Position numbers and translations under genes: made by a program. From Rhodocyclales bacterium (GTDB lineage Bacteria; Pseudomonadota; Gammaproteobacteria; Burkholderiales; Rhodocyclaceae), in contig JACRIX010000008.1 of NCBI GenBank assembly GCA_016215645.1, forward strand, positions 1-64,000: 64,000 nucleotides of DNA. Reading direction: 5' to 3'. The notes beneath the pieces were generated by a model. It saw nothing but the letters and a program-made list of their open reading frames with translations, made no database searches and was not told the DNA's origin. Positions 35,502 to 47,518 of the stretch are shown here, one piece after another; positions within the stretch are counted from its first letter, which is position 1, and each line of letters begins with the position of its first letter.

Positions 35502-36401
35502 TTGAGCGCGAGCGAAATCCGGCGCCATGGCGCGGTCGCCATCCATCTCGGCGCCAAGTCGGGAAAGTATCCCGACGGAAATCAGGTCATGGTCCTGGGA
35601 AAGGATCTGCGCGTCGCCTTCGATACCCCGCTGGTCGCCAACCGGATCGGGGCCGAATTCGACACGGTCGACCTGGTCATTCTCGGCCATGTACACGAAG
35701 ACCACATGGCCGGCCTCCATCGCCTGCCCCGGGCCGGCGTCCAGGTCCATGAGGCCGACCTGCGCGCCGCGCAATCCTGGGCGGGGCTGAGCGCCCACTA
35801 TGGCTACCCGCCCGCTGTGCTGGCCGAAATGAAGGCCATGATCGAGCGCGATTTCCACTATGTGCCGCGCGCCGACGCCACGGCCTACACCCACGACCAG
35901 CGCTGGGACCTGGGCGGCGGCGTGCGAATCCGCGCCCACCACCTGCCGGGGCACACCTCGGGCCACTGCGCCCTGGTGGTCGAAAGCGAAGGCGTCGCCT
36001 TCATCGGCGACATCGACCTGACCGGATTCGGTCCCTACTATGGCGATGCCACGTCCAGCCTTCCGGCCTTCCGTAAAAGCCTGGCCGAGGTCGCGCGGCT
36101 CGACGCGCGAATCTGGGTGACCTCGCATCACCGGTCGGTGATCACGGAGCGATCGAAATTCCTCGCCGACCTGGCCGGATTCGCCGCCAAAATCGACGAA
36201 CGCAACGAAACGCTCATCGGCTATCTGCGCGACGGGCCGCAAAGCCTGGATCAGCTGGCGGCGCGACGCCTGCTCTATCCGCCCGGTTTCAGCCTTCCCT
36301 ACGTCGAGAGCGCGGAGCGCAATTCAATCCGCATGCACCTCGATGAGCTGCTGGCCGAGGGCGTGGTGCAGTGCGATGGCGGGCGCTACGCGCTGGCCTG
36401 A
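35502..36401 (+). CDS. Metallo-beta-lactamase fold hydrolase
   Basis: 299-residue MBL-fold protein: metal motif HVHEDH at 63-68 (His63, His65, Asp67, His68), HHLPGHTSGHCA with the next His, GDIDLTGFGPYYGD bridging Asp, and a terminal HHRS; C-terminal winged-helix-like part as in lactamase_B2/LACTB2 relatives. Start: TTG 35502 sits seven bases after AAAGGAGGAAG, a near-perfect Shine-Dalgarno; the ATG at 35463 in the same frame lies before that site and is less likely. Lies between two c-di-GMP genes on the other strand. Substrate unknown. Confidence 0.83.
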   Translation: MSASEIRRHGAVAIHLGAKSGKYPDGNQVMVLGKDLRVAFDTPLVANRIGAEFDTVDLVILGHVHEDHMAGLHRLPRAGVQVHEADLRAAQSWAGLSAHYGYPPAVLAEMKAMIERDFHYVPRADATAYTHDQRWDLGGGVRIRAHHLPGHTSGHCALVVESEGVAFIGDIDLTGFGPYYGDATSSLPAFRKSLAEVARLDARIWVTSHHRSVITERSKFLADLAGFAAKIDERNETLIGYLRDGPQSLDQLAARRLLYPPGFSLPYVESAERNSIRMHLDELLAEGVVQCDGGRYALA

Positions 36402-36422
36402 ACCGGCCGCGGCAAGGCGCAC

Positions 36423-39400
36423 TTAGCACGAAGGTACGCGGCGCCCGCGCACGAAGGCGGCAAAATCCGCGGGCTGCAGCGGACGGCTGAAATGGTAGCC
36501 CTGGACCTCGTCGCAGCCGTGCGCGCCGAGGAAGGCGAGCTGTTCGCCGGTTTCCACGCCTTCGGCGATGGTGCGCATGCCCAGGCTTTTCGCCAGGCTG
36601 ATCACGGCGCGGACGATGGCCTTGCTTTCCGGATCGTCCGACAGGTCGCTGACGAATGACTGGTCGATCTTCAGCTTGTACACCTGGAAGCGTTTGAGAT
36701 AGCTCAGCGAGGAGTAGCCGGTGCCGAAATCGTCGATGGACATGCGCACGCCACAGGCACGCAGTTCGTCCATAACCGCAATCGCCGCCAGCGGATCGTC
36801 CATGGCCACGCTTTCGGTCAGTTCGAGTTCCAGGAACTCCGCGGCCAGGCCCTCGTCGGCGAGCGTCCGCGTCACCAGTTCCGGCAAGTGGGCGTGGCGG
36901 AACTGCACCGCCGAGAGGTTGATCGCCATGATCATCGGTGCCAGGCCGGCATCCATCCAGGCCTTCATCTGCCGGATCGCGGTACGCAGCACCCATTCGC
37001 CGATCGGCAGGATCAGGCCGCTGTCCTCGGCCACGGCAATGAACTCCGCCGGCATGACCTCGCCGAGATCCGGATTGTGCCAGCGCAGCAAGGCCTCGGC
37101 GCCGACCACGTGCCCGTCCGCCAGCGACAGCTGCGGCTGGTAGAAGAGCTGCAGCTCGCCGCGCGCCAGGGCATGGCGCAAGCCGCCTTCCAGGCGCAGG
37201 CTGCGCGCCGAATGTTCCTGCATCTCGGGTGTGAAGAAACGGAAAGTATTGCGTCCATCCTGCTTGGCGCGGTACATGGCCGTATCGGCCGACCGCGACA
37301 GGGTCTCGAAATCCTCGCCGTCACTGGGATAAATGGCGATGCCGATCGAGGGCGTGACGACCAGTTCGTACTGCTCGACCTTGACGCTGTGCGCGATCAT
37401 CTCGATCAGCTTCTGCGACACATGGGCGGCGCCATCGGCATCGGTCCCCGGCAGGATGACGACGAATTCGTCGCCGCCCTGGCGCGACACCGTGTCTTCC
37501 TTGCGCGTCGCCGCCACCATGCGATTGCCGACCTCGACCAGCAGTTCGTCGCCGATGCGATGTCCCAGCGTGTCGTTGATGTTCTTGAAATGATCGAGGT
37601 CGAGGAACAGCACCGCCAGCGGCTCGCGACTGCGCTGGGCCATGCCAAGGGCATGACGTGCGCGGTCGTGCAGCAGGGCGCGATTGGGCAGGCCGGTCAG
37701 GGCATCGAAATGGGCCAGGCGCTGGATGCGCGCCTCCGCCTCCTTGTGCCGGGTGATGTCGCTGAAGATGCCGACGTAATGGCTGGGCTTGCCGTCGGCA
37801 CCCAGCACGCGGCTGATCGCCAGCCATTCCGGGTAGACGTGGCCGTCCTTGCGCCGGTTCCAGATCTCGCCCTGCCAATGCCCGGTGGCATCGATCGCTT
37901 CCCACATCTCGCGATAGAACTCCTTGCCCTGGCGTCCCGATGAAAGCAGGTTGGCGCCCTGCCCCAGCGCCTCGGCTTCGCTGTAGCCGCTGATTTCGCT
38001 GAAGGCGCGGTTGACGCGCATGATCCGGCCGGCGATGTCGGTGATCATGATGCCCTCCTTGCCCTGCTCGAACACCTCGGCGGCCAGCTTGATGTTGGCC
38101 TCGCGGTCGAAGCCGTCCAATGCATAGCTGATGTCCGCCGCCATCTCCTCCAGCAGGCGGCGCGCATCCTCGTCGAAGGCGTTGGCATCGCCGGCATACA
38201 GGTTGAAGGTGCCGATCACCTGCCCGCCGCGATGCAAGGGAAGCGAGGCCACGGCACCCCAGCCGTACTGCACGGCCCGTTCGCGCCATGGCGCGGTCAG
38301 CGGATCATTGAGGAAATCCTGGTTCCACACCGGCCGGTCCTCGCGCAGCGCCGTGCCGACCGGGCCGCGCCCGTGGACATCGCCGGCATCGACGGTAATG
38401 TGGATGCCGTCGAGGTAGGCCAGGCCGGAGCCAAAGCTGGCCGCCGGGCGCACCCTTCCGCTGGCGGCGTCGAGCAGTCCGATCCATGCCATTTTCATGG
38501 CACCGAACTCGACCACGTCGCGGCAGATGGAGGCATACAAGTCCTCGGCGCGGGTGCACCGCACGATCGCCTGGTTGCACTCGCTGAGCGCCGCGTAGAG
38601 ATTGGTCAGTCGCCGGATCCGCTGCTCCGCGGCCTTGCGCGAGCTGATGTCGCGATCGACGCCGCGAAAGCCGAGCAGGTTTCCGTCGCTGTCGAGCATC
38701 GGCGTGCCGCTGGTGAGCGTGATGTGCCACGCGCCGTCGCGGCCACGGACGATGTTTTCCATGTCGGTGAATGCCCGCTTTTCCCTGGCAATGGCGGCAA
38801 ATTCCGTCGCCACCGCCTGCACCTCGTCCGGCCGCATGAAATCGAAGGGCGTCCTGCCCACCACCTCCTCCGGCGCATAGCCCAGCATCAGTCGCACGCC
38901 CTCCGAGACAAAGGTGTAGCGACCCGCGGCGTCGACCTCCCAGATCCAGTCCGCCGACACTTCCGCAACGTCGCGGAAGCGTTGCTCGCTGCGCCGCAGC
39001 TCTTCTTCGGCCTGCTTGCGCGCATTGATGCTCATGCCGGTACCGCGCAGTCCGATCACGCGCCCGAAGTCGTCGCAGAACACCGACCCATGAACCTCTT
39101 CCCACCAGGTTTCGCCGGACGGCGTGAGGTCGCGGTGCTGCAGGCGGAAGCCGGACTTGGCGGCGATCGCGCGTTCAACGATCCTGCCCACGGCGGCGAT
39201 GTCCTCCGGCGGCATGAATTCCATCGGGGTGTGGCCCAGCAGGGCCTCCGGCGGATGGCCCTTGACCCGGGTCGACTGACCCGACACATAGGTGTAGACC
39301 ATGTCGGTGCCGACCTCCCAAAGGTAGGCACCGGCCGCGTCGCTCATGTTGCGGAAACGCTGCTCGCTGGTGCTGAGCTGTTCCGTGCGTTGCGCGACCA

Positions 39401-40340
39401 GGCCCTCCAGGTCGGACTTGTAGAAGCGCAGCTCGAACACCAGCTTGGCGACATAGGCGAGCAGCAGGCTGAACAGCAGCGCCAGGCTGGCGCCGAGCGT
39501 CACTCGCGCCGGATCGCTCCAGCCCTTGAGCGGCGCGACGCTCAGGGTCCATTTGCCGTTGGGCAGTTCCAGTGCCTGCTCCACCGGCTCGACCAGAAGC
39601 TCCGGCCCCGAGCGCGCGATGACCAGCCGCTCACCGCTGTCCGGGTGGATGCGCCACAGCTCGTAGCCATAGCCATGAGCGCTCAGCTGACCGAGGCGGG
39701 CTTCGTCCAGCACCTCGGGAAAGCGGATCAGGACCGTGGCAAAGCCCCAGAACACCTTGCGCCCCTCACCAAGGAACACAGGCAGCCGACCCACCGCGCC
39801 GAGGCCACCCTGGACCAGGGCAAAGGGCCCCGCCAGCGTCAGGCGGCCCGAGATGCGGGCGAGAAAGGCCTCCTTGTTGCGCACCGGATCCTGTAGCAGG
39901 TTGTGTCCGATGGCCTTCTCGTTGCCTTCCAGCGGCACGACGTGACGCACGATGCCGTCAGGCGCCAGTTGCAGCGACGCGGCGCCGGGGTAATAGGGCA
40001 ACATCTGCCGCGCGGTCTCTTCGAATTCCGGTACCTGCCCATTGCCCTGGCGAACCAGCGCGGCCAGCGCATAGGTCGCCGACAGGGCGCGCTCGATGTT
40101 GCGTTGCAGGGTATGGGCATGATCGCCGGCCATGTCGGCGACCCGGTCGCGCGCCTGCTGTTCGCGCTGCTGCTCCACCTGCCAGGCGAGCACGCCGCCG
40201 AGCAGCAGGGACAGCACGAAAGCAGCAAACGCAACGGCCAGCGAACGGGATTTCCGCTCCGCCAGGTCTGGCCGCCGGGTGCTCGAACCGACCTGCCTGC
40301 CCGCAGGCGGGTCGGCGTATTGCGGCGAAGGCTGTGACAC
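36423..40340 (-). CDS. Membrane CHASE-PAS-PAS-GAF-PAS-GGDEF-EAL signalling protein
   Basis: 1305 residues. TM1 about 33-55, periplasmic CHASE domain about 80-270, TM2 about 280-305 (VTLGASLALLFSLLLAYVAKLV), then PAS (about 330-440), PAS (about 450-570), GAF (about 590-740), PAS (about 750-860), GGDEF intact near 955 (RQGGDEFVVIL), EAL intact near 1080 (GAEALLRW), ending with HGCDEVQGYHFSRPL. A small periplasmic ligand is expected to tune c-di-GMP synthesis or breakdown. The PAS-GGDEF-EAL half strongly resembles that of the hemerythrin protein at 33021-35333, sharing stretches such as GCWQGEIWNRRRNG/GHWQGEIWNRRKDG, so the two probably arose by duplication. Confidence 0.9.
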   Translation of the reverse strand: MSQPSPQYADPPAGRQVGSSTRRPDLAERKSRSLAVAFAAFVLSLLLGGVLAWQVEQQREQQARDRVADMAGDHAHTLQRNIERALSATYALAALVRQGNGQVPEFEETARQMLPYYPGAASLQLAPDGIVRHVVPLEGNEKAIGHNLLQDPVRNKEAFLARISGRLTLAGPFALVQGGLGAVGRLPVFLGEGRKVFWGFATVLIRFPEVLDEARLGQLSAHGYGYELWRIHPDSGERLVIARSGPELLVEPVEQALELPNGKWTLSVAPLKGWSDPARVTLGASLALLFSLLLAYVAKLVFELRFYKSDLEGLVAQRTEQLSTSEQRFRNMSDAAGAYLWEVGTDMVYTYVSGQSTRVKGHPPEALLGHTPMEFMPPEDIAAVGRIVERAIAAKSGFRLQHRDLTPSGETWWEEVHGSVFCDDFGRVIGLRGTGMSINARKQAEEELRRSEQRFRDVAEVSADWIWEVDAAGRYTFVSEGVRLMLGYAPEEVVGRTPFDFMRPDEVQAVATEFAAIAREKRAFTDMENIVRGRDGAWHITLTSGTPMLDSDGNLLGFRGVDRDISSRKAAEQRIRRLTNLYAALSECNQAIVRCTRAEDLYASICRDVVEFGAMKMAWIGLLDAASGRVRPAASFGSGLAYLDGIHITVDAGDVHGRGPVGTALREDRPVWNQDFLNDPLTAPWRERAVQYGWGAVASLPLHRGGQVIGTFNLYAGDANAFDEDARRLLEEMAADISYALDGFDREANIKLAAEVFEQGKEGIMITDIAGRIMRVNRAFSEISGYSEAEALGQGANLLSSGRQGKEFYREMWEAIDATGHWQGEIWNRRKDGHVYPEWLAISRVLGADGKPSHYVGIFSDITRHKEAEARIQRLAHFDALTGLPNRALLHDRARHALGMAQRSREPLAVLFLDLDHFKNINDTLGHRIGDELLVEVGNRMVAATRKEDTVSRQGGDEFVVILPGTDADGAAHVSQKLIEMIAHSVKVEQYELVVTPSIGIAIYPSDGEDFETLSRSADTAMYRAKQDGRNTFRFFTPEMQEHSARSLRLEGGLRHALARGELQLFYQPQLSLADGHVVGAEALLRWHNPDLGEVMPAEFIAVAEDSGLILPIGEWVLRTAIRQMKAWMDAGLAPMIMAINLSAVQFRHAHLPELVTRTLADEGLAAEFLELELTESVAMDDPLAAIAVMDELRACGVRMSIDDFGTGYSSLSYLKRFQVYKLKIDQSFVSDLSDDPESKAIVRAVISLAKSLGMRTIAEGVETGEQLAFLGAHGCDEVQGYHFSRPLQPADFAAFVRGRRVPSC

Positions 40341-40457
40341 TCTGCGGCGACTCCAGTCGGTGAAGCCGTCAGTGTAGCGTGTCGACCACCATCGTAGATG
40401 TCCGGGTGGCGCGACGCCGAGCGGCCCGGGCTGGCGCCGGGACCACGGCCCCCGGGT

Positions 40458-42499
<2,042 letters not shown>

Positions 42500-42502
42500 G
42501 GT

Positions 42503-42582
42503 CATGCCTCCTGAAGGGCCGCCCCGAAGGGGGCATGCGCCCCCTCGGGGGGCAGTGAGCGAATGCGAACGTGGGGGCTCAT
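42503..42582 (-). repeat. In-operon SD-hairpin repeat, copy 1
   Basis: About 80 bases between ligA1 and ligB1. Contains GCGCCCCCTCGGGGGGC (strong hairpin) and, read on the operon strand, a GCCCCCU...AGGAGGC pair that could fold over the ribosome-binding site of ligB1. Near-identical elements lie at 46522-46601 and 50181-50250. Confidence 0.75.
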
Positions 42583-42938
42583 CATCTCCTCCCCGCGGCG
42601 ACGAGTTTCGCCTTGAATTCATCCTTGGTGACGCCGGTCTGCTGGGCGCCGATGTCTTGCATGTCGAGGCCGAAAATGCCACCCAGCTTGGCCAGGTAAT
42701 AGGCATTGCCGCCGGCCGCCAGCATGTCCAGCACCTGCAGGCTGAGCACCGCCGCCTTCTGCTCGGCGTTCAGCCCGTACTTGTCGCAATAGCCTTCCTT
42801 GTCCGTGAGGAACGCGGCGCGGTTGTCCGCCGAGTTGAAGGAAAAACACATCTTGTTCAGCGCGTAGCCCTTGCGCGCCATGTCGCCGTCGAACAGCGTG
42901 GTGCCGGGTATCACCCGCTTCTGCTTGCCGCTACCCAT
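42582..42938 (-). CDS. Protocatechuate 4,5-dioxygenase alpha subunit-like (LigA paralogue 1)
   Basis: 118-residue small subunit of a LigAB-type extradiol dioxygenase. IPGTTLFDGDMARKGYALNKMCFSF (in part) and LGGIFGLDMQDIGAQQTGVT follow the LigA pattern; the helical protein caps the active site of the beta subunit. Immediately upstream of ligB1 on the operon strand. This pair is separate from a second, complete ligAB pair 3 kb further upstream in transcription. Confidence 0.88.
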   Translation of the reverse strand: MGSGKQKRVIPGTTLFDGDMARKGYALNKMCFSFNSADNRAAFLTDKEGYCDKYGLNAEQKAAVLSLQVLDMLAAGGNAYYLAKLGGIFGLDMQDIGAQQTGVTKDEFKAKLVAAGRR

Positions 42939-42954
42939 CTCCTGCCTCCTGTGA

Positions 42955-43950
42955 TCAATGTGAGAATGTCTCGGTGTCGATTTCCAATTGGGTGGCCGCG
43001 TTGTAGCGCGGGCCCGTCACGGTCTGCTGGTTGATGAGCGCGTCGAGGCGCGCGACGATGTTGCTGTCGAGCGCCACGGCGGCCGCCCCGGCGTTGTCGT
43101 CGAAATGCTCCGGCTGCCGGGTGCCGAAGATCGGAATGATGTGTTCGCCCTGCGCCAGCAGCCAGGCCAGCGCCAGCTGCGCCGGCGTGCAGCCGACCTC
43201 GCTGGCGATGCGCATGTACTCGGGCAGAAGCTCAAGATTGATGGCGTAGTTGGCCGCCTCGAAGCGCGGCATCTGGCGGCGGATGTCCTTGGCCTCGAGC
43301 TGCGTTTCGGGATCGCGCAGGGTGCCGGTGAGGAAGCCGCGCGCCAGCGGGCTGAAGGCGACATAGGCGGTGCCCAGTTCGCGGCAGGCCGCAAGGGTGC
43401 CGAGTTCGGCATTGCGGCTCCACAGCGAATACTCGGATTGCAGCGCGGCGATCGGGTGCACCGCATGTGCGCGCCGTAGTGTGGTCGCCGACACTTCGGA
43501 AAGCCCGATGCCACGGATCTTGCCGGCCTGCACCAGGTCGGCCAGCGCGCCGACGCTGTCCTCGATCGGCACCTGTTTGTCCCAGCGATGCAGGTAGTAG
43601 AGATCGATGACGTCGGTCTGCAGCCGGCGCAAGGATTCGTCGCAGGTGCGCTTGAGCGTCGCCGGACGCCCGTCGATCACCCGCTTGCCATCGACACCGG
43701 TCATGCCGCACTTGCTGGCCAGTACGATCTTCGAGCGATGCGGCTTGAGCACATTTCCGAGCAGGGTTTCGTTGTTGCCGAATCCGTAGAGGGCGGCGGT
43801 GTCGAAGAAGGTGATGCCATGGTCGAGCGCGCGCAGCAGCAGATTGCCGGCTTGCTCCGGCGGCGGCGGTGTGCCGTAGGCGTGGCTGAGGTTCATGCAG
43901 CCGAGGCCGAGGGCCGAGACTGCGAATTCTCCGAGGCGGCGGGTTTGCAT
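42955..43950 (-). CDS. Aldo/keto reductase
   Basis: 331-residue AKR-superfamily oxidoreductase: N-terminal RRLGEFAVSALGLGCMNLS, ITFFDTAALYG (catalytic Asp/Tyr), the Lys of VLASKCGM, LYYLHRWD (His), and C-terminal IPIFGTRQPEHFDDN cofactor loop. It lies between ligC and ligA1 on the operon strand. A role in reducing an aromatic aldehyde or the ring-cleavage semialdehyde is possible, but the substrate is not evident. ATG 43950; its upstream region is filled by the structured repeat copy 2. Confidence 0.85.
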   Translation of the reverse strand: MQTRRLGEFAVSALGLGCMNLSHAYGTPPPPEQAGNLLLRALDHGITFFDTAALYGFGNNETLLGNVLKPHRSKIVLASKCGMTGVDGKRVIDGRPATLKRTCDESLRRLQTDVIDLYYLHRWDKQVPIEDSVGALADLVQAGKIRGIGLSEVSATTLRRAHAVHPIAALQSEYSLWSRNAELGTLAACRELGTAYVAFSPLARGFLTGTLRDPETQLEAKDIRRQMPRFEAANYAINLELLPEYMRIASEVGCTPAQLALAWLLAQGEHIIPIFGTRQPEHFDDNAGAAAVALDSNIVARLDALINQQTVTGPRYNAATQLEIDTETFSH

Positions 43951-43968
43951 TTCAGTTATCTCGGTGGG

Positions 43969-44224
43969 CGCCAAGGACGACTGGTACCCGAATCCGTCCA
44001 TGTCCCCCGGGCCGAAAAAGCGCCGGCCCTCCTCCTTTACTTACCGGATTCGGGTACCAGCCATCCTTGGCGAGATACGCTTGCGCCTTGCTACGGCAGC
44101 AATGAAAAGCCGTCACCTGATCGGGAGGGTGGGGCGTTCTGCGCAGCGAAGTAAAGGGGGAGGAGTCGCCCGCAGGGCGACGACGGAGGACATGAGCGAA
44201 GCAGAATGCCCCGGCCTCCCGATC
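43969..44224 (-). repeat. Structured intra-operon repeat element, copy 2
   Basis: 28-base arms 43969-43996 and 44045-44072 pair at 26 of 28 positions around a 48-base loop that matches the loop of copy 1 at 44 positions; the stem sequence is wholly different from copy 1 (for example GGTACCCGAATCCG here against GGGTGCCCATCTCCG there). A second arm pair 44119-44139 with 44204-44224 and an internal GTCGCCCGCAGGGCGAC hairpin (44165-44181) also recur. Located between ligC and the aldo/keto reductase gene, ending 19 bases before the latter's ATG. Confidence 0.8.
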
Positions 44225-44258
44225 CCCCGCAAACCGCAAACCTGAACCGCTGTTCATC

Positions 44259-45221
44259 TCACGCACTCTTAACCAACTGCTGTTCCAACCCATGCAGCGT
44301 CCGGTAGCAGGGCAGCACCTGCGCCACGCTGCCATTCGGCTCACGGCCTTCGCGGATGGCGGCGAAGAATTCGCGGTCCTGCAGTTCGATGCCGTTCATC
44401 GACACATCCACCTTGCTGACGTCGATCTTGTTGTCCTTGGCATCGATCAGGTCGTCATAGCGCGCGATGTAGGTGCCGCTGTCGCCGATGTAGCGGAAGA
44501 AGGTGCCGAGCGGACCGTCGTTGTTGAAGGAGAGCGACAGGGTGCAGATCGCGCCGGTGCTGCTCTTGAGCTGGATGGACATGTCCATGGCGATGCCCAG
44601 GGTCGGGTGGATCGGCCCTTGCAGCGCATTGGCGGCAACGATGCTGCCACCAGTCTGGTAGGCGAAGAGGTCGACGGTGTGGGCCGCGTGGTGCCACAGC
44701 AGGTGGTCGGTCCAGCTCCGCGCCTGGCCCAGGGCGTTCATGTTGCTGCGGCGGAAGAAGTAGGTCTGCACGTCCATCTGCTGGATGTTGAATGCGCCGG
44801 CGCCTATCTTTTTGTGTATCCACTGGTGGCTGGGATTGAAGCGTCGCGTGTGGCCGCACATGGCCACCAGGCCGGTCTTCTGTTGCAGCGCCAGCACCGC
44901 TTCGGCGCCGGCCAGGCTGTCAGCCAGCGGAATCTCGACCTGTACGTGCTTGCCGGCGTTCATGCAGGCAATGGCCTGCGCCGCATGCATCTGGGTCGGC
45001 GTGCACAAGATCACGGCATCGACCTCCGGTAGCGCCAGGCTGTCGGCCAGATCCGTGGTGACATGGCCGATGCCGTAGTTGGCGGCGGTCTCGCGGGTTT
45101 TTTCCAGCTCGCGGCTGACCAGCGACACCACCTCGACGCCGTCGATCAGCTTGATGGCGTCGAGATGCTTGATGCCGAAGGCGCCGGCGCCGGCCAGCGC
45201 GACCTTGATGGGCTTGCTCAT
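44259..45221 (-). CDS. ligC: 4-carboxy-2-hydroxymuconate-6-semialdehyde dehydrogenase LigC
   Basis: 320-residue Gfo/Idh/MocA-type oxidoreductase. It oxidises the hemiacetal form of the protocatechuate ring-cleavage product to 2-pyrone-4,6-dicarboxylate with NAD(P)+. Rossmann GAGAFGIKHLDAI at the N terminus, EIPLADSLAGAEAVL, and the LWHHAAHTVDLFAYQTGG active-site region agree with LigC. Directly downstream of the ligB2 gene on the operon strand (one-base spacing). Confidence 0.9.
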   Translation of the reverse strand: MSKPIKVALAGAGAFGIKHLDAIKLIDGVEVVSLVSRELEKTRETAANYGIGHVTTDLADSLALPEVDAVILCTPTQMHAAQAIACMNAGKHVQVEIPLADSLAGAEAVLALQQKTGLVAMCGHTRRFNPSHQWIHKKIGAGAFNIQQMDVQTYFFRRSNMNALGQARSWTDHLLWHHAAHTVDLFAYQTGGSIVAANALQGPIHPTLGIAMDMSIQLKSSTGAICTLSLSFNNDGPLGTFFRYIGDSGTYIARYDDLIDAKDNKIDVSKVDVSMNGIELQDREFFAAIREGREPNGSVAQVLPCYRTLHGLEQQLVKSA

Positions 45222-46521
<1,300 letters not shown>

Positions 46522-46524
<3 letters not shown>

Positions 46525-46601
46525 GCCTCCTGCAGAGCCGCCTCAAAGGAGGCATTCGCCCCCTCGGGGGGCAGCGAACGAATGTGAGCGTGGGGGCTCA
46601 T
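46522..46601 (-). repeat. In-operon SD-hairpin repeat, copy 2
   Basis: About 80 bases between ligI and ligA, nearly identical to 42503-42582. GCCTCCT and AGGAGGC form an exact inverted repeat in which one arm is the Shine-Dalgarno of ligA; a separate CCCCCTCGGGGGG stem lies next to it. Contains no gene. Confidence 0.78.
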
Positions 46602-46603
46602 AC

Positions 46604-47518
46604 TCAGATCTCCTCGGGCCAGTAGAGCCGCATCGGATTGTCCACCAGCAGCTTGCGCTGCAACTCCGCCGTCGTCGCGATATGCGGAATGAAATCCACC
46701 AGCAGGCCGTCGTCGGGCATGTGCTCCTTCAGGTTCGGGTGCGGCCAGTCGGTGCCCCACAGCACGCGATCGGGAAAACCCTCGACGATGCGGCGGGCGA
46801 AGGGCACCACGTCGCGATACGCCGCACGTTCGTTGTTCAATGCCTTGGGCCCGGTCAGCGACAGCCGCTCGGGGCAACTCACCTTGCTCCAGACGTTCGG
46901 ATACTCGCGCATGAACCTGACGAAGAGCTCGAACTCGGGCCCGTCGACCGGCTTCGATACGTCGGGACGGCCCATGTGGTCGACCACCACCGTAGTCGGC
47001 AGTGCGGTGAAGAAATCCCACAGCTCGGGCAGATCCACCGCCTCGAAGTAGATCACCACATGCCAGCCCAGCGGCGCGATGCGCGCGGCGATCTCCATGA
47101 GTTCGTCCTTGGGCGTGAAATCCACCAGGCGTTTGACGAAGTTGAAGCGCACGCCGCGCACGCCGGCCGCGTGCATCTGCTGCAACTCGGCATCGGTCAC
47201 GCTGCGCCTGACCGTGGCAACGCCGCGCGCCCTGCCATCCGAATGCCGCAAGGCATCGACCAGGGCACGGTTGTCGGCGCCGTGGCAGGTGGCCTGTACC
47301 ACCACGTTGCGCGCAAAACCGAGATGGTCGCGCAGGGCAAACAGTTGCTGCTTCGAGGCATCGCAGGGCGTGTACTTGCGCTCCGGCGCGTAGGGAAATT
47401 CGGCGCCGGGCCCGAAAACATGGCAATGGGCGTCGACGCTGCCGGATGGCACGCGGAAAGTCGGCGCTGACGGACCGGCGAACCAGTCGAGCCAGCCGGG
47501 GGTCTTTTCAAATGTCAT
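46604..47518 (-). CDS. ligI: 2-pyrone-4,6-dicarboxylate hydrolase LigI
   Basis: 304-residue amidohydrolase-superfamily enzyme that opens the pyrone dicarboxylate lactone to 4-oxalomesaconate. Motifs: SVDAHCHVFGPGAEFPYAP, VVVQATCHGADNRALVDAL, RGVRFNFVKRLVD, VDHMGRPD, LWGTDWPHPN. ATG 47518 gives MTFEKTPGW; it overlaps the end of the preceding dehydrogenase-like gene by about ten bases. Contains a copy of the dispersed short repeat near its start, read as PSAPTF. Confidence 0.92.
   Translation of the reverse strand: MTFEKTPGWLDWFAGPSAPTFRVPSGSVDAHCHVFGPGAEFPYAPERKYTPCDASKQQLFALRDHLGFARNVVVQATCHGADNRALVDALRHSDGRARGVATVRRSVTDAELQQMHAAGVRGVRFNFVKRLVDFTPKDELMEIAARIAPLGWHVVIYFEAVDLPELWDFFTALPTTVVVDHMGRPDVSKPVDGPEFELFVRFMREYPNVWSKVSCPERLSLTGPKALNNERAAYRDVVPFARRIVEGFPDRVLWGTDWPHPNLKEHMPDDGLLVDFIPHIATTAELQRKLLVDNPMRLYWPEEI

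Noticed and set aside
33021-36242. 1073-residue reading of the hemerythrin-GGDEF-EAL gene
   Set aside because: The first 300 residues are a shadow of the MBL gene on the other strand; the hemerythrin domain starts at 35333.
36392-36416. GGCC...GGCC inverted repeat between the convergent MBL and CHASE-GGDEF genes as terminator
   Set aside because: Arms are too short and there is no T run on either strand.
42582-42938. LigA paralogue 1 and LigB paralogue 1 as a split single-chain gallate dioxygenase
   Set aside because: In single-chain enzymes the LigA-like part follows the LigB-like part; here the alpha gene is first on the operon strand and both genes have their own start signals.
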